From NCBI GenBank assembly GCA_965243245.1, contig OZ251536.1, positions 496,001 through 560,000 of the forward strand: a DNA stretch of 64,000 bases, written 5' to 3'. Positions 44,845-54,538 of this stretch are shown here, one piece after another; within the stretch, counting starts at the first letter, position 1, and each line of letters opens with the position of its first letter. Position numbers and translations under genes: made by a program. Below the pieces are notes generated by a model. The model did not search any database, was not told where the DNA came from, and saw only the letters and a list, made by a program, of their open reading frames with translations. This DNA is from JAYQKL01 sp965243245. GTDB lineage: Bacteria; Pseudomonadota; Alphaproteobacteria; RS24.

Positions 44845-45882
44845 ATGACAGTGAAGCCGCCAAAGCCGTCTGGGAGTTCCCTTCTGGACCCCTCATTCGA
44901 GCATAAACATCTGCTCGGTATTGAACCTCTTTACACCTCATTCGAGCATAAACATCTGCTCGGTATTGAACCTCTTTCTCCTTTTGACATTACCAGCCTT
45001 CTTGATCTCGCCGATACTTATGTCGGACAAAATCGCCGCGCCAATAAAAAATCAGCTGTCTTACAAGGCAGAACGCAGATTAATCTATTTTTTGAAAGCT
45101 CAACTCGCACCCAAAGCTCTTTTGAACTAGCCGGTAAGCGGCTGGGCGCAGATGTCATGAACATGAACATTGCCACCAGTGCCGTCAATAAGGGCGAAAC
45201 CCTGATGGATACAGCCGTGACCCTGAATGCCATGAACCCCGACCTATTAGTCGTGCGCCATAGCTCATCAGGGGCGGTTAATCTGCTGGCTCAAAAAGTC
45301 AGTTGCGCCGTTCTTAATGCCGGTGACGGAGCACATGAACACCCAACGCAAGCTCTTTTAGACGCGCTAACCATGCGCCGCCGCTTTGGAAAACTACAAG
45401 GGCTGAAAGTGGCTATTTGCGGCGACATAAAACATTCACGCGTGGCGCGTTCCAACATTCTTTTATTGACAAGCATGGGGGCCACCATCCATCTGATAGG
45501 CCCTTCAACAATGTTGCCAAGTAATATGGACAGGCTGGGCGCGCATGGCTTCACGAATATGCAAAAAGGGCTGGCAGGATGCGATGTCGTCATGGTGCTT
45601 CGAATTCAAAAAGAGCGCATGAAAGCAGCTTTGATACCTTCGGAGCGTGAATATTATCACCTCTATGGGCTCGATTATAACAAGCTGGCTTATGCAAAAG
45701 AGGATGCCGTTATCATGCACCCTGGACCCATGAACCGAGGCGTGGAAATTGATAGCCCTTTAGCGGATGATCCACAACGTAGCCTGATCGGCGAACAAGT
45801 CGAGATGGGGGTTGCTGTACGTATGGCGTGTCTTGATATGCTGGCGCGTAATCTGCCCGATCTTGAAGGAAACCATTCATGA
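44845..45882 (+). CDS. pyrB: Aspartate carbamoyltransferase catalytic subunit
   Basis: Second step of pyrimidine synthesis: carbamoyl phosphate plus aspartate. 345 residues, longer than usual (about 310). Active-site motifs: FESSTRTQSSFELAGKRLG (carbamoyl phosphate), HPTQALLDALT, GDIKHSRVARSN and HPGPMNRGVEI. The extra length lies at the N-terminus, where the segment SFEHKHLLGIEPL occurs twice in tandem owing to a 45-base in-frame DNA duplication; only the second copy joins the conserved SPFDITSLLDLAD. The stop overlaps the pyrC start by four bases, as in the PyrB-PyrC' complexes of other bacteria. Confidence 0.95.
   Translation: MTVKPPKPSGSSLLDPSFEHKHLLGIEPLYTSFEHKHLLGIEPLSPFDITSLLDLADTYVGQNRRANKKSAVLQGRTQINLFFESSTRTQSSFELAGKRLGADVMNMNIATSAVNKGETLMDTAVTLNAMNPDLLVVRHSSSGAVNLLAQKVSCAVLNAGDGAHEHPTQALLDALTMRRRFGKLQGLKVAICGDIKHSRVARSNILLLTSMGATIHLIGPSTMLPSNMDRLGAHGFTNMQKGLAGCDVVMVLRIQKERMKAALIPSEREYYHLYGLDYNKLAYAKEDAVIMHPGPMNRGVEIDSPLADDPQRSLIGEQVEMGVAVRMACLDMLARNLPDLEGNHS
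44892..44977 (+). repeat. 45-bp in-frame tandem duplication in pyrB
   Basis: The block beginning ctcattcgagcataaac recurs exactly 45 bases later, identical over about 41 bases, adding 15 codons in front of the conserved fold. Confidence 0.95.
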
Positions 45883-47249
45883 GTGCGCCTGCTAAACAAC
45901 CCGCTAAACAACCCGCTAAACAACCCGCTAAACAACCCGCTAAACAACCCACTAAACAAAGTGAAATAATTGCCATAACCAATGCACGCCTATTTGATCC
46001 AGCCAGCAAGTTGGATGAAAATGGCACGCTGATTATGCAAGCTGGTTTAATCAAAGCACGCGGTAAGGATGTCAAGCTCCCAAAAGAGGCAAAAACAATT
46101 AATGCCGAAGGGCTTTTGCTTATTCCGGGGCTTGTCGATATGCAAGTCTTTACCGGCGAGCCCGGTAGTGCTTACCGCGAAACCCTTGCGACTGTCTCTG
46201 ATGCCGCCGCCGCAGGGGGGGTGACCTCAATTGTGACCATGCCAAACACAGACCCCGTAATTGATGATGCCGCTTTGGTTGATTTTATCACGCGGCGCGC
46301 ACGCGACACAGCTTGTGTCCGCGTCTTTCCGATGGCCGCAATCACCAAGAGTATGCAGGGCGAAATGATGACCGAATTCGCACTCTTGCGCGAGGCAGGC
46401 GCGGTTGCCTTCACCGATGCAGACAAATCCGTTATGAACACCCAAGTCATGGAACACGCCCTTGCCTATGCGACAAATTTTAATGCCCTCATCATGCACC
46501 ATACTCAAGATGCTTATCTTGGCGCCGAAGGGGTCATGCATGCGGGCGAAAAAGCCATACGCTTAGGGCTATCTGGTATTCCCAAAACCGCCGAGCTGAT
46601 TATAATTGAACGCGATATTCGCCTTGTGGAAATGACCGGCGCGAGGCTTCATATTGCGCAAGTTTCATGTGCAGAAAGTCTTCATATTATCTGCGCCGCA
46701 AAATCGCGCGGCCTTGACATTACTTGCGGCGTCAGTGCCAATCATTTAATCCTCAATGATAATGACGTTGAGAACTACCGCACCTACGCCAAGCTTAACC
46801 CGCCATTGCGCTGCGAAAATGACCGCCGCGCCCTATGCGCGGGTGTCGCAGATGGCACAATTGATGTTATTGTCTCGGCGCATAATCCCCAAGATGATGA
46901 CACAAAACGCCGTCCATTTGACCAAGCCAGCTTTGGCTCGGTTGGCGTTGAGACTCTGCTTGGGGTCGCCCTCACATTATATCATGAAGGCATTGCCTCG
47001 CTTGACCCTATCATCAAGGCCATTTCAGCCACGCCCGCTCATTTGCTTGAGCTTCCTGTCGGCACGCTAGAGTGCGGTCAAGCGGCAGACTTTGCCCTAG
47101 TTGATTTAGATGCCCCTTGGGTTGTCGAGGCTAAAAAATTGCGCTCAAAATCTAAAAACACAGCCATTGAAGGCCATAAGCTACAAGGGCAAGTTATACG
47201 TAGCTTCGTGCAGGGCGAAACCGTTTTCGATATTAAGGGGAATACTTAA
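45879..47249 (+). CDS. Dihydroorotase-like protein, probably non-catalytic (PyrC')
   Basis: Amidohydrolase-fold dihydroorotase homologue of 456 residues, co-translated with pyrB. The canonical zinc motif D-x-H-x-H is here Asp87-Met-Gln89-Val-Phe91 (GLVDMQVFTGEPG), so both first-shell histidines are gone. The later T-D-H-A-P motif is SAHNPQ, losing the catalytic aspartate. Such degenerate partners are known to assemble with and stabilise PyrB (for example in Pseudomonas), so a structural role is likely and an active dihydroorotase should be encoded elsewhere. The first 27 residues are an AKQP repeat from five 12-base units. Only one base pair separates its stop from plsY. Confidence 0.88.
   Translation: MSAPAKQPAKQPAKQPAKQPAKQPTKQSEIIAITNARLFDPASKLDENGTLIMQAGLIKARGKDVKLPKEAKTINAEGLLLIPGLVDMQVFTGEPGSAYRETLATVSDAAAAGGVTSIVTMPNTDPVIDDAALVDFITRRARDTACVRVFPMAAITKSMQGEMMTEFALLREAGAVAFTDADKSVMNTQVMEHALAYATNFNALIMHHTQDAYLGAEGVMHAGEKAIRLGLSGIPKTAELIIIERDIRLVEMTGARLHIAQVSCAESLHIICAAKSRGLDITCGVSANHLILNDNDVENYRTYAKLNPPLRCENDRRALCAGVADGTIDVIVSAHNPQDDDTKRRPFDQASFGSVGVETLLGVALTLYHEGIASLDPIIKAISATPAHLLELPVGTLECGQAADFALVDLDAPWVVEAKKLRSKSKNTAIEGHKLQGQVIRSFVQGETVFDIKGNT
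45891..45950 (+). repeat. 12-bp in-frame tandem repeat at the pyrC' N-terminus (5 units)
   Basis: Five perfect gctaaacaaccc units, then a diverged sixth, encode repeating Ala-Lys-Gln-Pro directly after the start codon region. Confidence 0.95.
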
Positions 47250-47858
47250 ATGGATTTCACCCCACTCCCCGCTTTCGAGATTATCCTTTTTTGGATGACC
47301 CTTGGCTATCTTGCTGGCTCTATTCCTTTTGGATTGGTGCTGACACGGTTATCTGGCTATGGGGATATTAGAGAAATTGGCTCTGGCAATATTGGCTCAA
47401 CGAATGTATTGCGCACAGGCAATAAAAGGCTCGCGCTGGGAACACTCTTGCTAGATGCTTCTAAGGCGTTTTTGGTGGTGGCGGCGGCGCAACAATTTAT
47501 GAGCACTGATATTTCCTATGTTGTTGGCACAAGCGCATTTATCGGGCATACGCATCCGGTTTGGCTCAATTTCAAGGGCGGCAAAGGCGTTGCCACTTAT
47601 ATCGGAGTCGTCTTGGCAGGCGAACCCTTTGCGGGTCTCGCCTTCATTTTTATTTGGCTTGGCATGGCAAGCTTATCGCGGATCTCCTCTTTATCGGCTC
47701 TTATTGCTTGTGTCATCATCCCGTTTTTCATTTTATGGCTCGATAATAACCCACTCGCGCTTATTTCAACTCTACTTTCATGTATCGTTTTTTGGACGCA
47801 TCGTGCTAATATATCCAGACTGATTAAGGGCCATGAGCCAAAAATCAACCAAAAATAA
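47250..47858 (+). CDS. plsY: Glycerol-3-phosphate acyltransferase PlsY
   Basis: Membrane acyltransferase that moves acyl groups from acyl-phosphate to glycerol-3-phosphate, first step of phospholipid synthesis. 202 residues, about five helices; conserved loops GYLAGSIPFGLVL, GSGNIGSTNVLRTGNK and HTHPVWLNFKGGKGVAT. It begins immediately after the pyrC' stop codon. Confidence 0.96.
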   Translation: MDFTPLPAFEIILFWMTLGYLAGSIPFGLVLTRLSGYGDIREIGSGNIGSTNVLRTGNKRLALGTLLLDASKAFLVVAAAQQFMSTDISYVVGTSAFIGHTHPVWLNFKGGKGVATYIGVVLAGEPFAGLAFIFIWLGMASLSRISSLSALIACVIIPFFILWLDNNPLALISTLLSCIVFWTHRANISRLIKGHEPKINQK

Positions 47859-47916
47859 AAGAAAAATTATGAGATTCAAAAATAATGAATTTTTCTGGAT
47901 AGCAAATTAATCTGTT

Positions 47917-49035
47917 ATGCAGAAATTTAATGACCTTCAAAAACGCGATGCCTTGAGACTCATTCGGACTGAAAACTTAGGGCCGGTGACTTATCACAAG
48001 CTGATCGAGATTTACAAAGACCCCAGCGAAGCATTGCGGTTTGTTCCTGAACTTGCCAAGCGCGGCGGCACAAAACGAAACTTAAAAATTATGAGTGCCA
48101 GCGCGGCTGATAAGGAAATTGACGCTGTCAAAAAGATCGGCGGCAAAATGATTATCATCAAGGAGCCTGACTATCCGCTTAATTTGGCGGCCATTTCCGA
48201 TGCCCCGCCTGTGCTGACAATGCTTGGGAATTTGCATTTATTAAAAGACACACGCATTGCCATTATTGGTGCCAGAAATGCCTCATTGAATGGTAAAAAA
48301 ATGGCTGAAAAACTAAGCGATGGGTTGAATGCCAAAGGTTTTAAAATTGTTTCTGGCATGGCCCGCGGGATTGATACTCAAGCCCATAAACACAGCCTCA
48401 CGCATGGCACGATTGCGGTTATGGCGGGCGGGATAGATGTCATTTACCCGCCCGAAAACACAGCCCTTTACGAACAAATTAAACATGAAGGCGTTTTGAT
48501 TTCAGAAAACGCATTAGGGATAAAACCGGTTGCGCATCATTTTCCGCGCCGCAATCGGATTATATCTGGTTTGTCGCTGGGGGTGATTGTGGTCGAAGCG
48601 GCTTTGCGCTCTGGCTCTTTAATAACCGCGCGGTTTGCTGGAGAACAGGGGCGTGAAATTTTCGCTGTTCCCGGCTCACCGCTTGACCCAAGATGCCGCG
48701 GCGCCAATAATCTTATCCGTCAAGGGGCTGTATTGGTTGAGGGCGTCGATGATGTTTTGGAGGTTATTCGCCCGTTAAGTGAGCGCATTGAAGAAACCTT
48801 AGCACCGCCGCCTACCGAACCTGTTCGGGCTCATATTGAAACAACCGATAAAATGCGCCAGCACATTATTGGATTGTTAAGCACAACCCCGACCTCAATT
48901 GATGAGTTGATAACGCATACCCAATACCCGGCTTCTGTTGTGCATATGGTACTCATTGAACTAGAACTTGCTGGACGCCTTGTGCGTGATCAAATAGGCA
49001 TCAGCCTTAATATGGATTTTGAAACTTCTTTTTAA
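47917..49035 (+). CDS. dprA: DNA processing protein DprA
   Basis: Loads RecA on incoming single-stranded DNA during natural transformation. 372 residues: N-terminal helical domain, Rossmann-like core with IAIIGARNASLNGKK, SGMARGIDTQAHKHSL, FPRRNRIISGLSLG and GSLITARFAGEQGREIFAVPGS, and a C-terminal winged-helix segment (about 310-372). Start ATG has no strong ribosome site. Order plsY-dprA-topA is common in alphaproteobacteria. Confidence 0.94.
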   Translation: MQKFNDLQKRDALRLIRTENLGPVTYHKLIEIYKDPSEALRFVPELAKRGGTKRNLKIMSASAADKEIDAVKKIGGKMIIIKEPDYPLNLAAISDAPPVLTMLGNLHLLKDTRIAIIGARNASLNGKKMAEKLSDGLNAKGFKIVSGMARGIDTQAHKHSLTHGTIAVMAGGIDVIYPPENTALYEQIKHEGVLISENALGIKPVAHHFPRRNRIISGLSLGVIVVEAALRSGSLITARFAGEQGREIFAVPGSPLDPRCRGANNLIRQGAVLVEGVDDVLEVIRPLSERIEETLAPPPTEPVRAHIETTDKMRQHIIGLLSTTPTSIDELITHTQYPASVVHMVLIELELAGRLVRDQIGISLNMDFETSF

Positions 49036-49214
49036 GAAAATTATTCATTAAAATTATTAAGCTAGATCCTTTTTTGCGACATTTTTTTAAAGATGTGGTA
49101 AGAGGCGCAAGTAAATTCGAATTTGACAAAAGCATTATATTTGACCATTTATCATGCTAACTGAAATTTAGTTGGAGCAATAATGCGCCAACCGATAGAA
49201 TAATTGAGGCAAAT

Positions 49215-51755
49215 ATGGACGTTGTAATTGTTGAGTCACCTGCAAAGGCGACCACAATCAATAAATATCTAGGCTCTGATTACAAGGTCTTTGCCTCATT
49301 TGGTCATGTGCGTGATCTGCCCGAGAAAAACGGCTCGGTTGACCCAGACAACGAATTTGCCATGCAATGGGAAGTGCAAGCGGGTTCAAATAAACGCCTT
49401 AATGAAATTGCCGATTATGTCAAAAAGGCGGACCGTCTGGTTTTGGCGACCGACCCGGACCGTGAAGGTGAAGCGATTTCATGGCATTTACTTGAGGTCA
49501 TGCGCAAGAAAAAAGTGCTCAAGGATAAGCAGATACAACGCGTGGTTTTCAATGCCATCACCAAAAAATCTGTCTTGGACGCGATGCAGCACCCGCGCGA
49601 GCTTGACGAAAAACTAGTCGATGCTTATCTGGCGCGCCGTGCACTTGATTATTTGGTTGGGTATAATTTATCGCCTGTACTTTGGCGAAAATTACCGGGC
49701 GCGCGCTCAGCAGGGCGCGTGCAATCTGTTGCGCTGCGTTTGGTTTGCCAGCGTGAGATCGAGATTGAAGCCTTTAACCCGCGTGAATATTGGACAGTGC
49801 TCAGCGATTTCACAACGCCGACAGGCGAAACTTTGCCGACGCGCCTAATCCAGCATAAAGGACAAAAGCTAGATAAGTTCTCTTTGGCTAATGAAGCCGA
49901 TGCAACACAAGCACGCAAAGCCGTCGAAGCGGGTGACTTTAGTGTCGAGACAGTCGATAGCAAGCCCCGACAACGCAAACCCTCAGCACCCTTTACAACC
50001 TCAACCCTTCAGCAAGAAGCGTTTCGCAAACTTGGCTTCAATGCCAAGCGCACCATGCAAGTTGCTCAATTGCTTTATCAGGGCGTTAATCTTGACGGCG
50101 AAGTCACAGGTCTCATCACCTATATGAGAACAGACGGGACGCAAATTGCCGCCGAAGCCATTGCCGAAACACGCGATGTAATCGTTGAAGATTTCGGCCC
50201 AGATTATTTGCCAACCCATTCACGTTTATATGAAACCAAAGCGGCCAATGCTCAAGAAGCCCATGAGGCTATTCGCCCGACATCTCTTGGGCGGCGTCCA
50301 GAGCATTTAGCAAGGTTTCTTGAGGCTGACCAAGCCAGACTGTATGAGCTGGTCTGGAAACGCACCATGGCAAGTCAAATGGAAAATGCGCGCATGCAAC
50401 AAACAACCATTGATTTAAGTGACACGCGCCAACAAACACGTTGTCGTGCCACTGGCATTGTTATCACTTTTTCGGGGTTCTTAAAATTATATGAAGAGGG
50501 CAAAGACGACACAGCTGATGATAAAAACGGCGCGGATGAGGCAACTTTGCCTAAAGTTGATAAAGCGGCAAAAATGAATGTCCAAAAAGTTTTGCCCAAG
50601 CAGCATTTCACCGAGCCACCGCCGCGTTATAGTGAAGCCACATTGGTGAAAAAAATGGAAGAGCTTAGTATTGGTCGCCCTTCAACTTATGCCAGCGTGT
50701 TGAGTGTTCTGCGTGAGCGCGATTATGTATTTATGGAGCGCAATAGATTCAAGCCCCAAGATAAAGGGCGTCTGGTTACGTCTTTCCTTGAAAGTTTTTT
50801 CGAACGCTACATAGAGTATGATTTCACCGCCAGACTAGAAAATGACCTCGACCGCGTATCCGCCGGTGAGCTAGATTATAAAGAAGTGCTGACACGTTTT
50901 TGGAATGACTTTAACGCCAGTGTTGAAACCACAATGGAACTCCGTAACACCCAAATTCTCGACACGATGAACGAGGTATTAGGTGAACATATTTTCAAAG
51001 ATACAGGTCAAGGTAACCCGCGTATTTGTCCTAAATGCAGTGCGGGGCAACTTAGCCTAAAGACAGGAAAATTCGGGGCGTTTGTCGGTTGCACAAATTA
51101 TCCTGAATGTCGTTTCACGCGCCCCTTCGCCCAAGAAACAGGGCGTGAAGGCGACATTGAACGGATTTTAGGAACCGACCCTGAAACAGGTCTCGATGTT
51201 CATCTCAAGGATGGTCGGTTTGGGGCTTATATCCAACTTGGTGAACAGATAAAAGATGGCGAAAAGCCAAAGCGTTCAAGTTTACCAAAAGGCAAAATGC
51301 CAATTGATGTAGATTTACCTTTCGCCTTAAAAATGCTATCTCTGCCGCGCATTGTTGGGGTTCATCCTGAAAGCTCAAAAGAAATTACGGCGGACCTTGG
51401 GCGTTATGGCCCTTATTTAAAATGCGAGAAACAATCGGCTAGTCTTGAAAATATTGAGGAGCTGTTTGAAATTGGCGTGAACCGCGCCGTAACCGTTCTG
51501 GCTGAAAAGAAAATGGTTAAGCGCACCAGCTCAGTCATCAAGGAGCTTGGCGAGCATCCTGATGATAGCAAGCCCGTTAATGTCTTAAAGGGTCGTTTTG
51601 GCCCTTATGTGAAGCATGATAAAATCAACGCAACCATTCCCAAAGATGAAGACCCTGAACAAATTACATTAGAGCGCGCTTTGGAACTTATTGTTGCGCG
51701 GGCGGCTAAGGGTAAGGGTAAAGCCAAAAAGCCGCGCAACAAAAAAACAGCTTAA
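49215..51755 (+). CDS. topA: DNA topoisomerase I
   Basis: Type IA enzyme relaxing negative supercoils. 846 residues: TOPRIM domain (VIVESPAKATTINKYLG, ATDPDREGEAISWHL), active-site region GLITYMRTDGTQIA with the catalytic Tyr, LGRRPEHLARFLEADQARLY region, and a single clear four-Cys zinc finger (CPKCSAGQL ... CTNYPEC) followed by three Topo_C-type repeats (FGAYIQLG, YGPYLKCEK, FGPYVKHDK). The C-terminus is Lys-rich (GKGKAKKPRNKK). GAGG precedes the start. Confidence 0.97.
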   Translation: MDVVIVESPAKATTINKYLGSDYKVFASFGHVRDLPEKNGSVDPDNEFAMQWEVQAGSNKRLNEIADYVKKADRLVLATDPDREGEAISWHLLEVMRKKKVLKDKQIQRVVFNAITKKSVLDAMQHPRELDEKLVDAYLARRALDYLVGYNLSPVLWRKLPGARSAGRVQSVALRLVCQREIEIEAFNPREYWTVLSDFTTPTGETLPTRLIQHKGQKLDKFSLANEADATQARKAVEAGDFSVETVDSKPRQRKPSAPFTTSTLQQEAFRKLGFNAKRTMQVAQLLYQGVNLDGEVTGLITYMRTDGTQIAAEAIAETRDVIVEDFGPDYLPTHSRLYETKAANAQEAHEAIRPTSLGRRPEHLARFLEADQARLYELVWKRTMASQMENARMQQTTIDLSDTRQQTRCRATGIVITFSGFLKLYEEGKDDTADDKNGADEATLPKVDKAAKMNVQKVLPKQHFTEPPPRYSEATLVKKMEELSIGRPSTYASVLSVLRERDYVFMERNRFKPQDKGRLVTSFLESFFERYIEYDFTARLENDLDRVSAGELDYKEVLTRFWNDFNASVETTMELRNTQILDTMNEVLGEHIFKDTGQGNPRICPKCSAGQLSLKTGKFGAFVGCTNYPECRFTRPFAQETGREGDIERILGTDPETGLDVHLKDGRFGAYIQLGEQIKDGEKPKRSSLPKGKMPIDVDLPFALKMLSLPRIVGVHPESSKEITADLGRYGPYLKCEKQSASLENIEELFEIGVNRAVTVLAEKKMVKRTSSVIKELGEHPDDSKPVNVLKGRFGPYVKHDKINATIPKDEDPEQITLERALELIVARAAKGKGKAKKPRNKKTA

Positions 51756-51780
51756 AGTAATTTAGAAAAGCGGAGAAAGT

Positions 51781-54132
51781 GTGAACGAGCGTATCAGTCG
51801 TCAGGAAATTTTGGATTTTATAGCCAACGCGAATGGCAAGGTCGATAAACGTGAAATTGCTAAAGCTTTCCATATTAAAGGCTCAGAAAAAATAATTTTA
51901 AAGCATCAGCTCAAAGAAATGCTGGCTGAGGGATTACTCGAAACTCAAGGGCGAGACGGTTTACGTATCGCTGGCGAGCTTCCAAGTGTTGGAATTGTTG
52001 ATATTACGCACCAAGATGAAGATGGCGAGTTACACGGCCATGTGGTTTTACGCGGTAAAAGGCTCGATAAGTTAGACATTATTATTACCAGCAGCATGAA
52101 AGCCCCCACCATTGGGGAACGCATCCTTGCGCGGCTTAAAAAGCTTGATGAAACCACTTATCGGGCTTTTATTATGCGTAAAATTGCGCCGCCGCGAGAC
52201 ACTCGATTTATTGGCATTGTGATTAAAACGCCTTCGGGGTTTCGTATTGACCCCGTCAATCGGCGCGAGCGATATGATTATCCCTTACAGTCAAACCAAG
52301 GCGCTCATGTGGGCGATCTTGTGTGGGCTGAAAAAATCTCAACTGGCAAGACGCCATGGCGCAAACGCAATCAGCAGGTCAAAATTGAAAAGCTCATTTG
52401 TCATTTTGATGACCCCGGCGCTTTTAGTCTGATAGCCTTAGCCGAACAAGCTATTGCGCTTGAGTTTGACGCCAATGTGCTTCGTGATGCAAAAGCCATA
52501 CCAAAAATCAAGATAGATAATAGAGATGATTTACGCGCCCTTCCCTTCATTACCATCGACCCCTCAGATGCGCGTGACCATGATGATGGCGTTCTTGCTA
52601 TACCAGACCCAGCCGCAGATAATCAGGGCGGCTTTCAAGTGTTTGTAGCGATCGCAGATGTCGCAGCCTATGTGCCAGCAGATTCAGCCATGGACCAAGC
52701 GGCGCAAAAACGCGGCAACTCTGTCTATTTACCCGACCGCGTTATCCCTATGTTGCCTGAGCGGCTTTCAACAGATTTATGTTCTTTGCGACCACATGAA
52801 GATAGGCCTGCGCTCGTTGTGCGTATGTGCGTTACTAAAAACGGCGAGATTACAAAGCATAAATTTTTTCGTGCCATGATAAATTCAAAAGCACGCCTTT
52901 GCTATCAGCAAGCGCAACTTGCCTTTGATGGGGTACCCGATAGTGTCTGTCAGCCGCTTCAAGAAACTGTTCTTAAACCCTTATGGCAAGCCTATTTGCT
53001 GATGGCGAAGGCACGCGATAAACGCAATCCGCTAAACCTTAACCTCCCAGAGCGCAAGGTTATTATGAATGAGCAAAAGCAGATTGTTGATATTTTTGTG
53101 CCTGAGCGGCTGGAAGCCATGCGCTTGATTGAAGAAATGATGGTGAGTGCTAATATATGTGCTGCCAAAACGCTTGGCGCACATAAGCAGGCTTTTATTT
53201 ATCGTATCCATGATGTTCCCGCGCTTGAAAAAGTTCACGCATTGGCTGAGTTTTTGCGCCCGCTTGGTGTCAAACTTGACCTTGGTCAACCTTTAACGCC
53301 GCGTTTGTTTAATCGCGCTCTTAAAGGCGCGCGCAATATTACAAATGAAGATAATGATGAAAATTACGGTTTCATGGCACAAGAGGCCGTTTTGCGCACC
53401 CAATCACAAGCCGTTTATAGTCCTTTTAATATTGGTCATTTTGGGTTGGCATTATCTCAATATGCTCATTTCACCTCGCCTATACGCCGCTATGGTGACC
53501 TTACGGTTCAGCGTGCTTTAATTGACGCCCTCGGCTTTGGAGAAGATGGCGCCACAATAGATGAAACCACCCTTCGCACAATTTCAGAACACATTTCCAG
53601 CACAGAAAGACGCGCCATTCTCGCCGAGCGCAGCGCGAAAGACCGTTACCTTTCGGCTTTTTTGGCAGAACGCATTGATGAAGTTTTTGATGGCACAGTG
53701 AGCGGTATCAGCAATGCGGGATTATTTGTTAAACTCTCCCATACAGGCGCAGATGGTTTATTGCCAATGTCGAGACTGGGGCATGAGCGTTTTGACAAGG
53801 ATGAAACCGGCCTCATGCTAACCAATAGAGCAACGGGGCTAACTTTTAAAATTGGACAAAACATCAAAGTTAAACTTATAAAAGCAGAGCCTGTTAAGGG
53901 CGGTATGCTGTTTGGCTTAGTTAATGAAGGGGGGGTTAATGAAGGGGGGTCTGATAAAGGGAGAGATTATATTGCTTCGCGTTCCAAGCTGCCTGACAAA
54001 TATGCGCTGCGCCCTTTCAATCAAAAACGAAAACTTGTGAAAAAAAGCCATTCCAAAACTGAGAAAAATGCTAGTAAGAAAAGTAAATCCAGAGCTGGGC
54101 GACGCCGCGCACGGGCAAAACTCAAAAAATAG
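51781..54132 (+). CDS. rnr: Ribonuclease R
   Basis: Processive 3'-5' exoribonuclease of the RNB family, 783 residues, GTG start 25 bases after topA. Domains in order: N-terminal winged helix (ISRQEILDFIANANGKVDKREIA), cold-shock domains, RNB catalytic domain with the metal-binding aspartates in IDPSDARDHDDGVLA, the region FTSPIRRYGDLTVQRAL, and an S1 domain (GTVSGISNAGLFVKL). The end is basic. An in-frame repeat gives NEGGVNEGGSDKG just after the S1 domain. Confidence 0.96.
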   Translation: MNERISRQEILDFIANANGKVDKREIAKAFHIKGSEKIILKHQLKEMLAEGLLETQGRDGLRIAGELPSVGIVDITHQDEDGELHGHVVLRGKRLDKLDIIITSSMKAPTIGERILARLKKLDETTYRAFIMRKIAPPRDTRFIGIVIKTPSGFRIDPVNRRERYDYPLQSNQGAHVGDLVWAEKISTGKTPWRKRNQQVKIEKLICHFDDPGAFSLIALAEQAIALEFDANVLRDAKAIPKIKIDNRDDLRALPFITIDPSDARDHDDGVLAIPDPAADNQGGFQVFVAIADVAAYVPADSAMDQAAQKRGNSVYLPDRVIPMLPERLSTDLCSLRPHEDRPALVVRMCVTKNGEITKHKFFRAMINSKARLCYQQAQLAFDGVPDSVCQPLQETVLKPLWQAYLLMAKARDKRNPLNLNLPERKVIMNEQKQIVDIFVPERLEAMRLIEEMMVSANICAAKTLGAHKQAFIYRIHDVPALEKVHALAEFLRPLGVKLDLGQPLTPRLFNRALKGARNITNEDNDENYGFMAQEAVLRTQSQAVYSPFNIGHFGLALSQYAHFTSPIRRYGDLTVQRALIDALGFGEDGATIDETTLRTISEHISSTERRAILAERSAKDRYLSAFLAERIDEVFDGTVSGISNAGLFVKLSHTGADGLLPMSRLGHERFDKDETGLMLTNRATGLTFKIGQNIKVKLIKAEPVKGGMLFGLVNEGGVNEGGSDKGRDYIASRSKLPDKYALRPFNQKRKLVKKSHSKTEKNASKKSKSRAGRRRARAKLKK

Positions 54133-54145
54133 GAGCAACGCCAAA

Positions 54146-54538
54146 ATGAAACAAGCTCGACAGGTCAAAACAGCCATGTGGCGTGGCTTTACCTTTAAAT
54201 GCCCGGCTTGCGGGGCGGCAAAACTCTTCCAAAAATATTTGAAAACCGTCTCGACATGTCAGGCTTGCGGCCAAAATTTTGAAGGCCATTGCGCCGATGA
54301 TGCGCCGCCCTATTTTACGATACTTATTCTTGGACATTTAATTATGCCCACCATGTATTTTGTTGAACGTGCTTATGCGCCGCCCATTTGGGTACATATT
54401 ACCTTGTTCAGCACGATTGCCATTATTGCCGCTCTTATTAGTTTGCCAGCGGTAAAAGGCGCACTTATCGGTTTGCAATGGGCCTTGCGGATGCACGGAT
54501 TTGCCGAAGAAGAATTACCTGAAAGTCATACTTCATGA
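54146..54538 (+). CDS. DUF983 family zinc-ribbon membrane protein
   Basis: 130 residues from MKQARQVKTAMWRGF; AGGAG lies 9 bases before this ATG, and the 26 in-frame codons upstream overlap rnr. It has two CxxC pairs (CPACG, CQACG), consistent with a zinc ribbon, then two membrane helices (about 56-76 and 83-106), as in DUF983, an alphaproteobacterial family of unknown function. It overlaps the NUDIX gene by four bases. Confidence 0.88.
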   Translation: MKQARQVKTAMWRGFTFKCPACGAAKLFQKYLKTVSTCQACGQNFEGHCADDAPPYFTILILGHLIMPTMYFVERAYAPPIWVHITLFSTIAIIAALISLPAVKGALIGLQWALRMHGFAEEELPESHTS

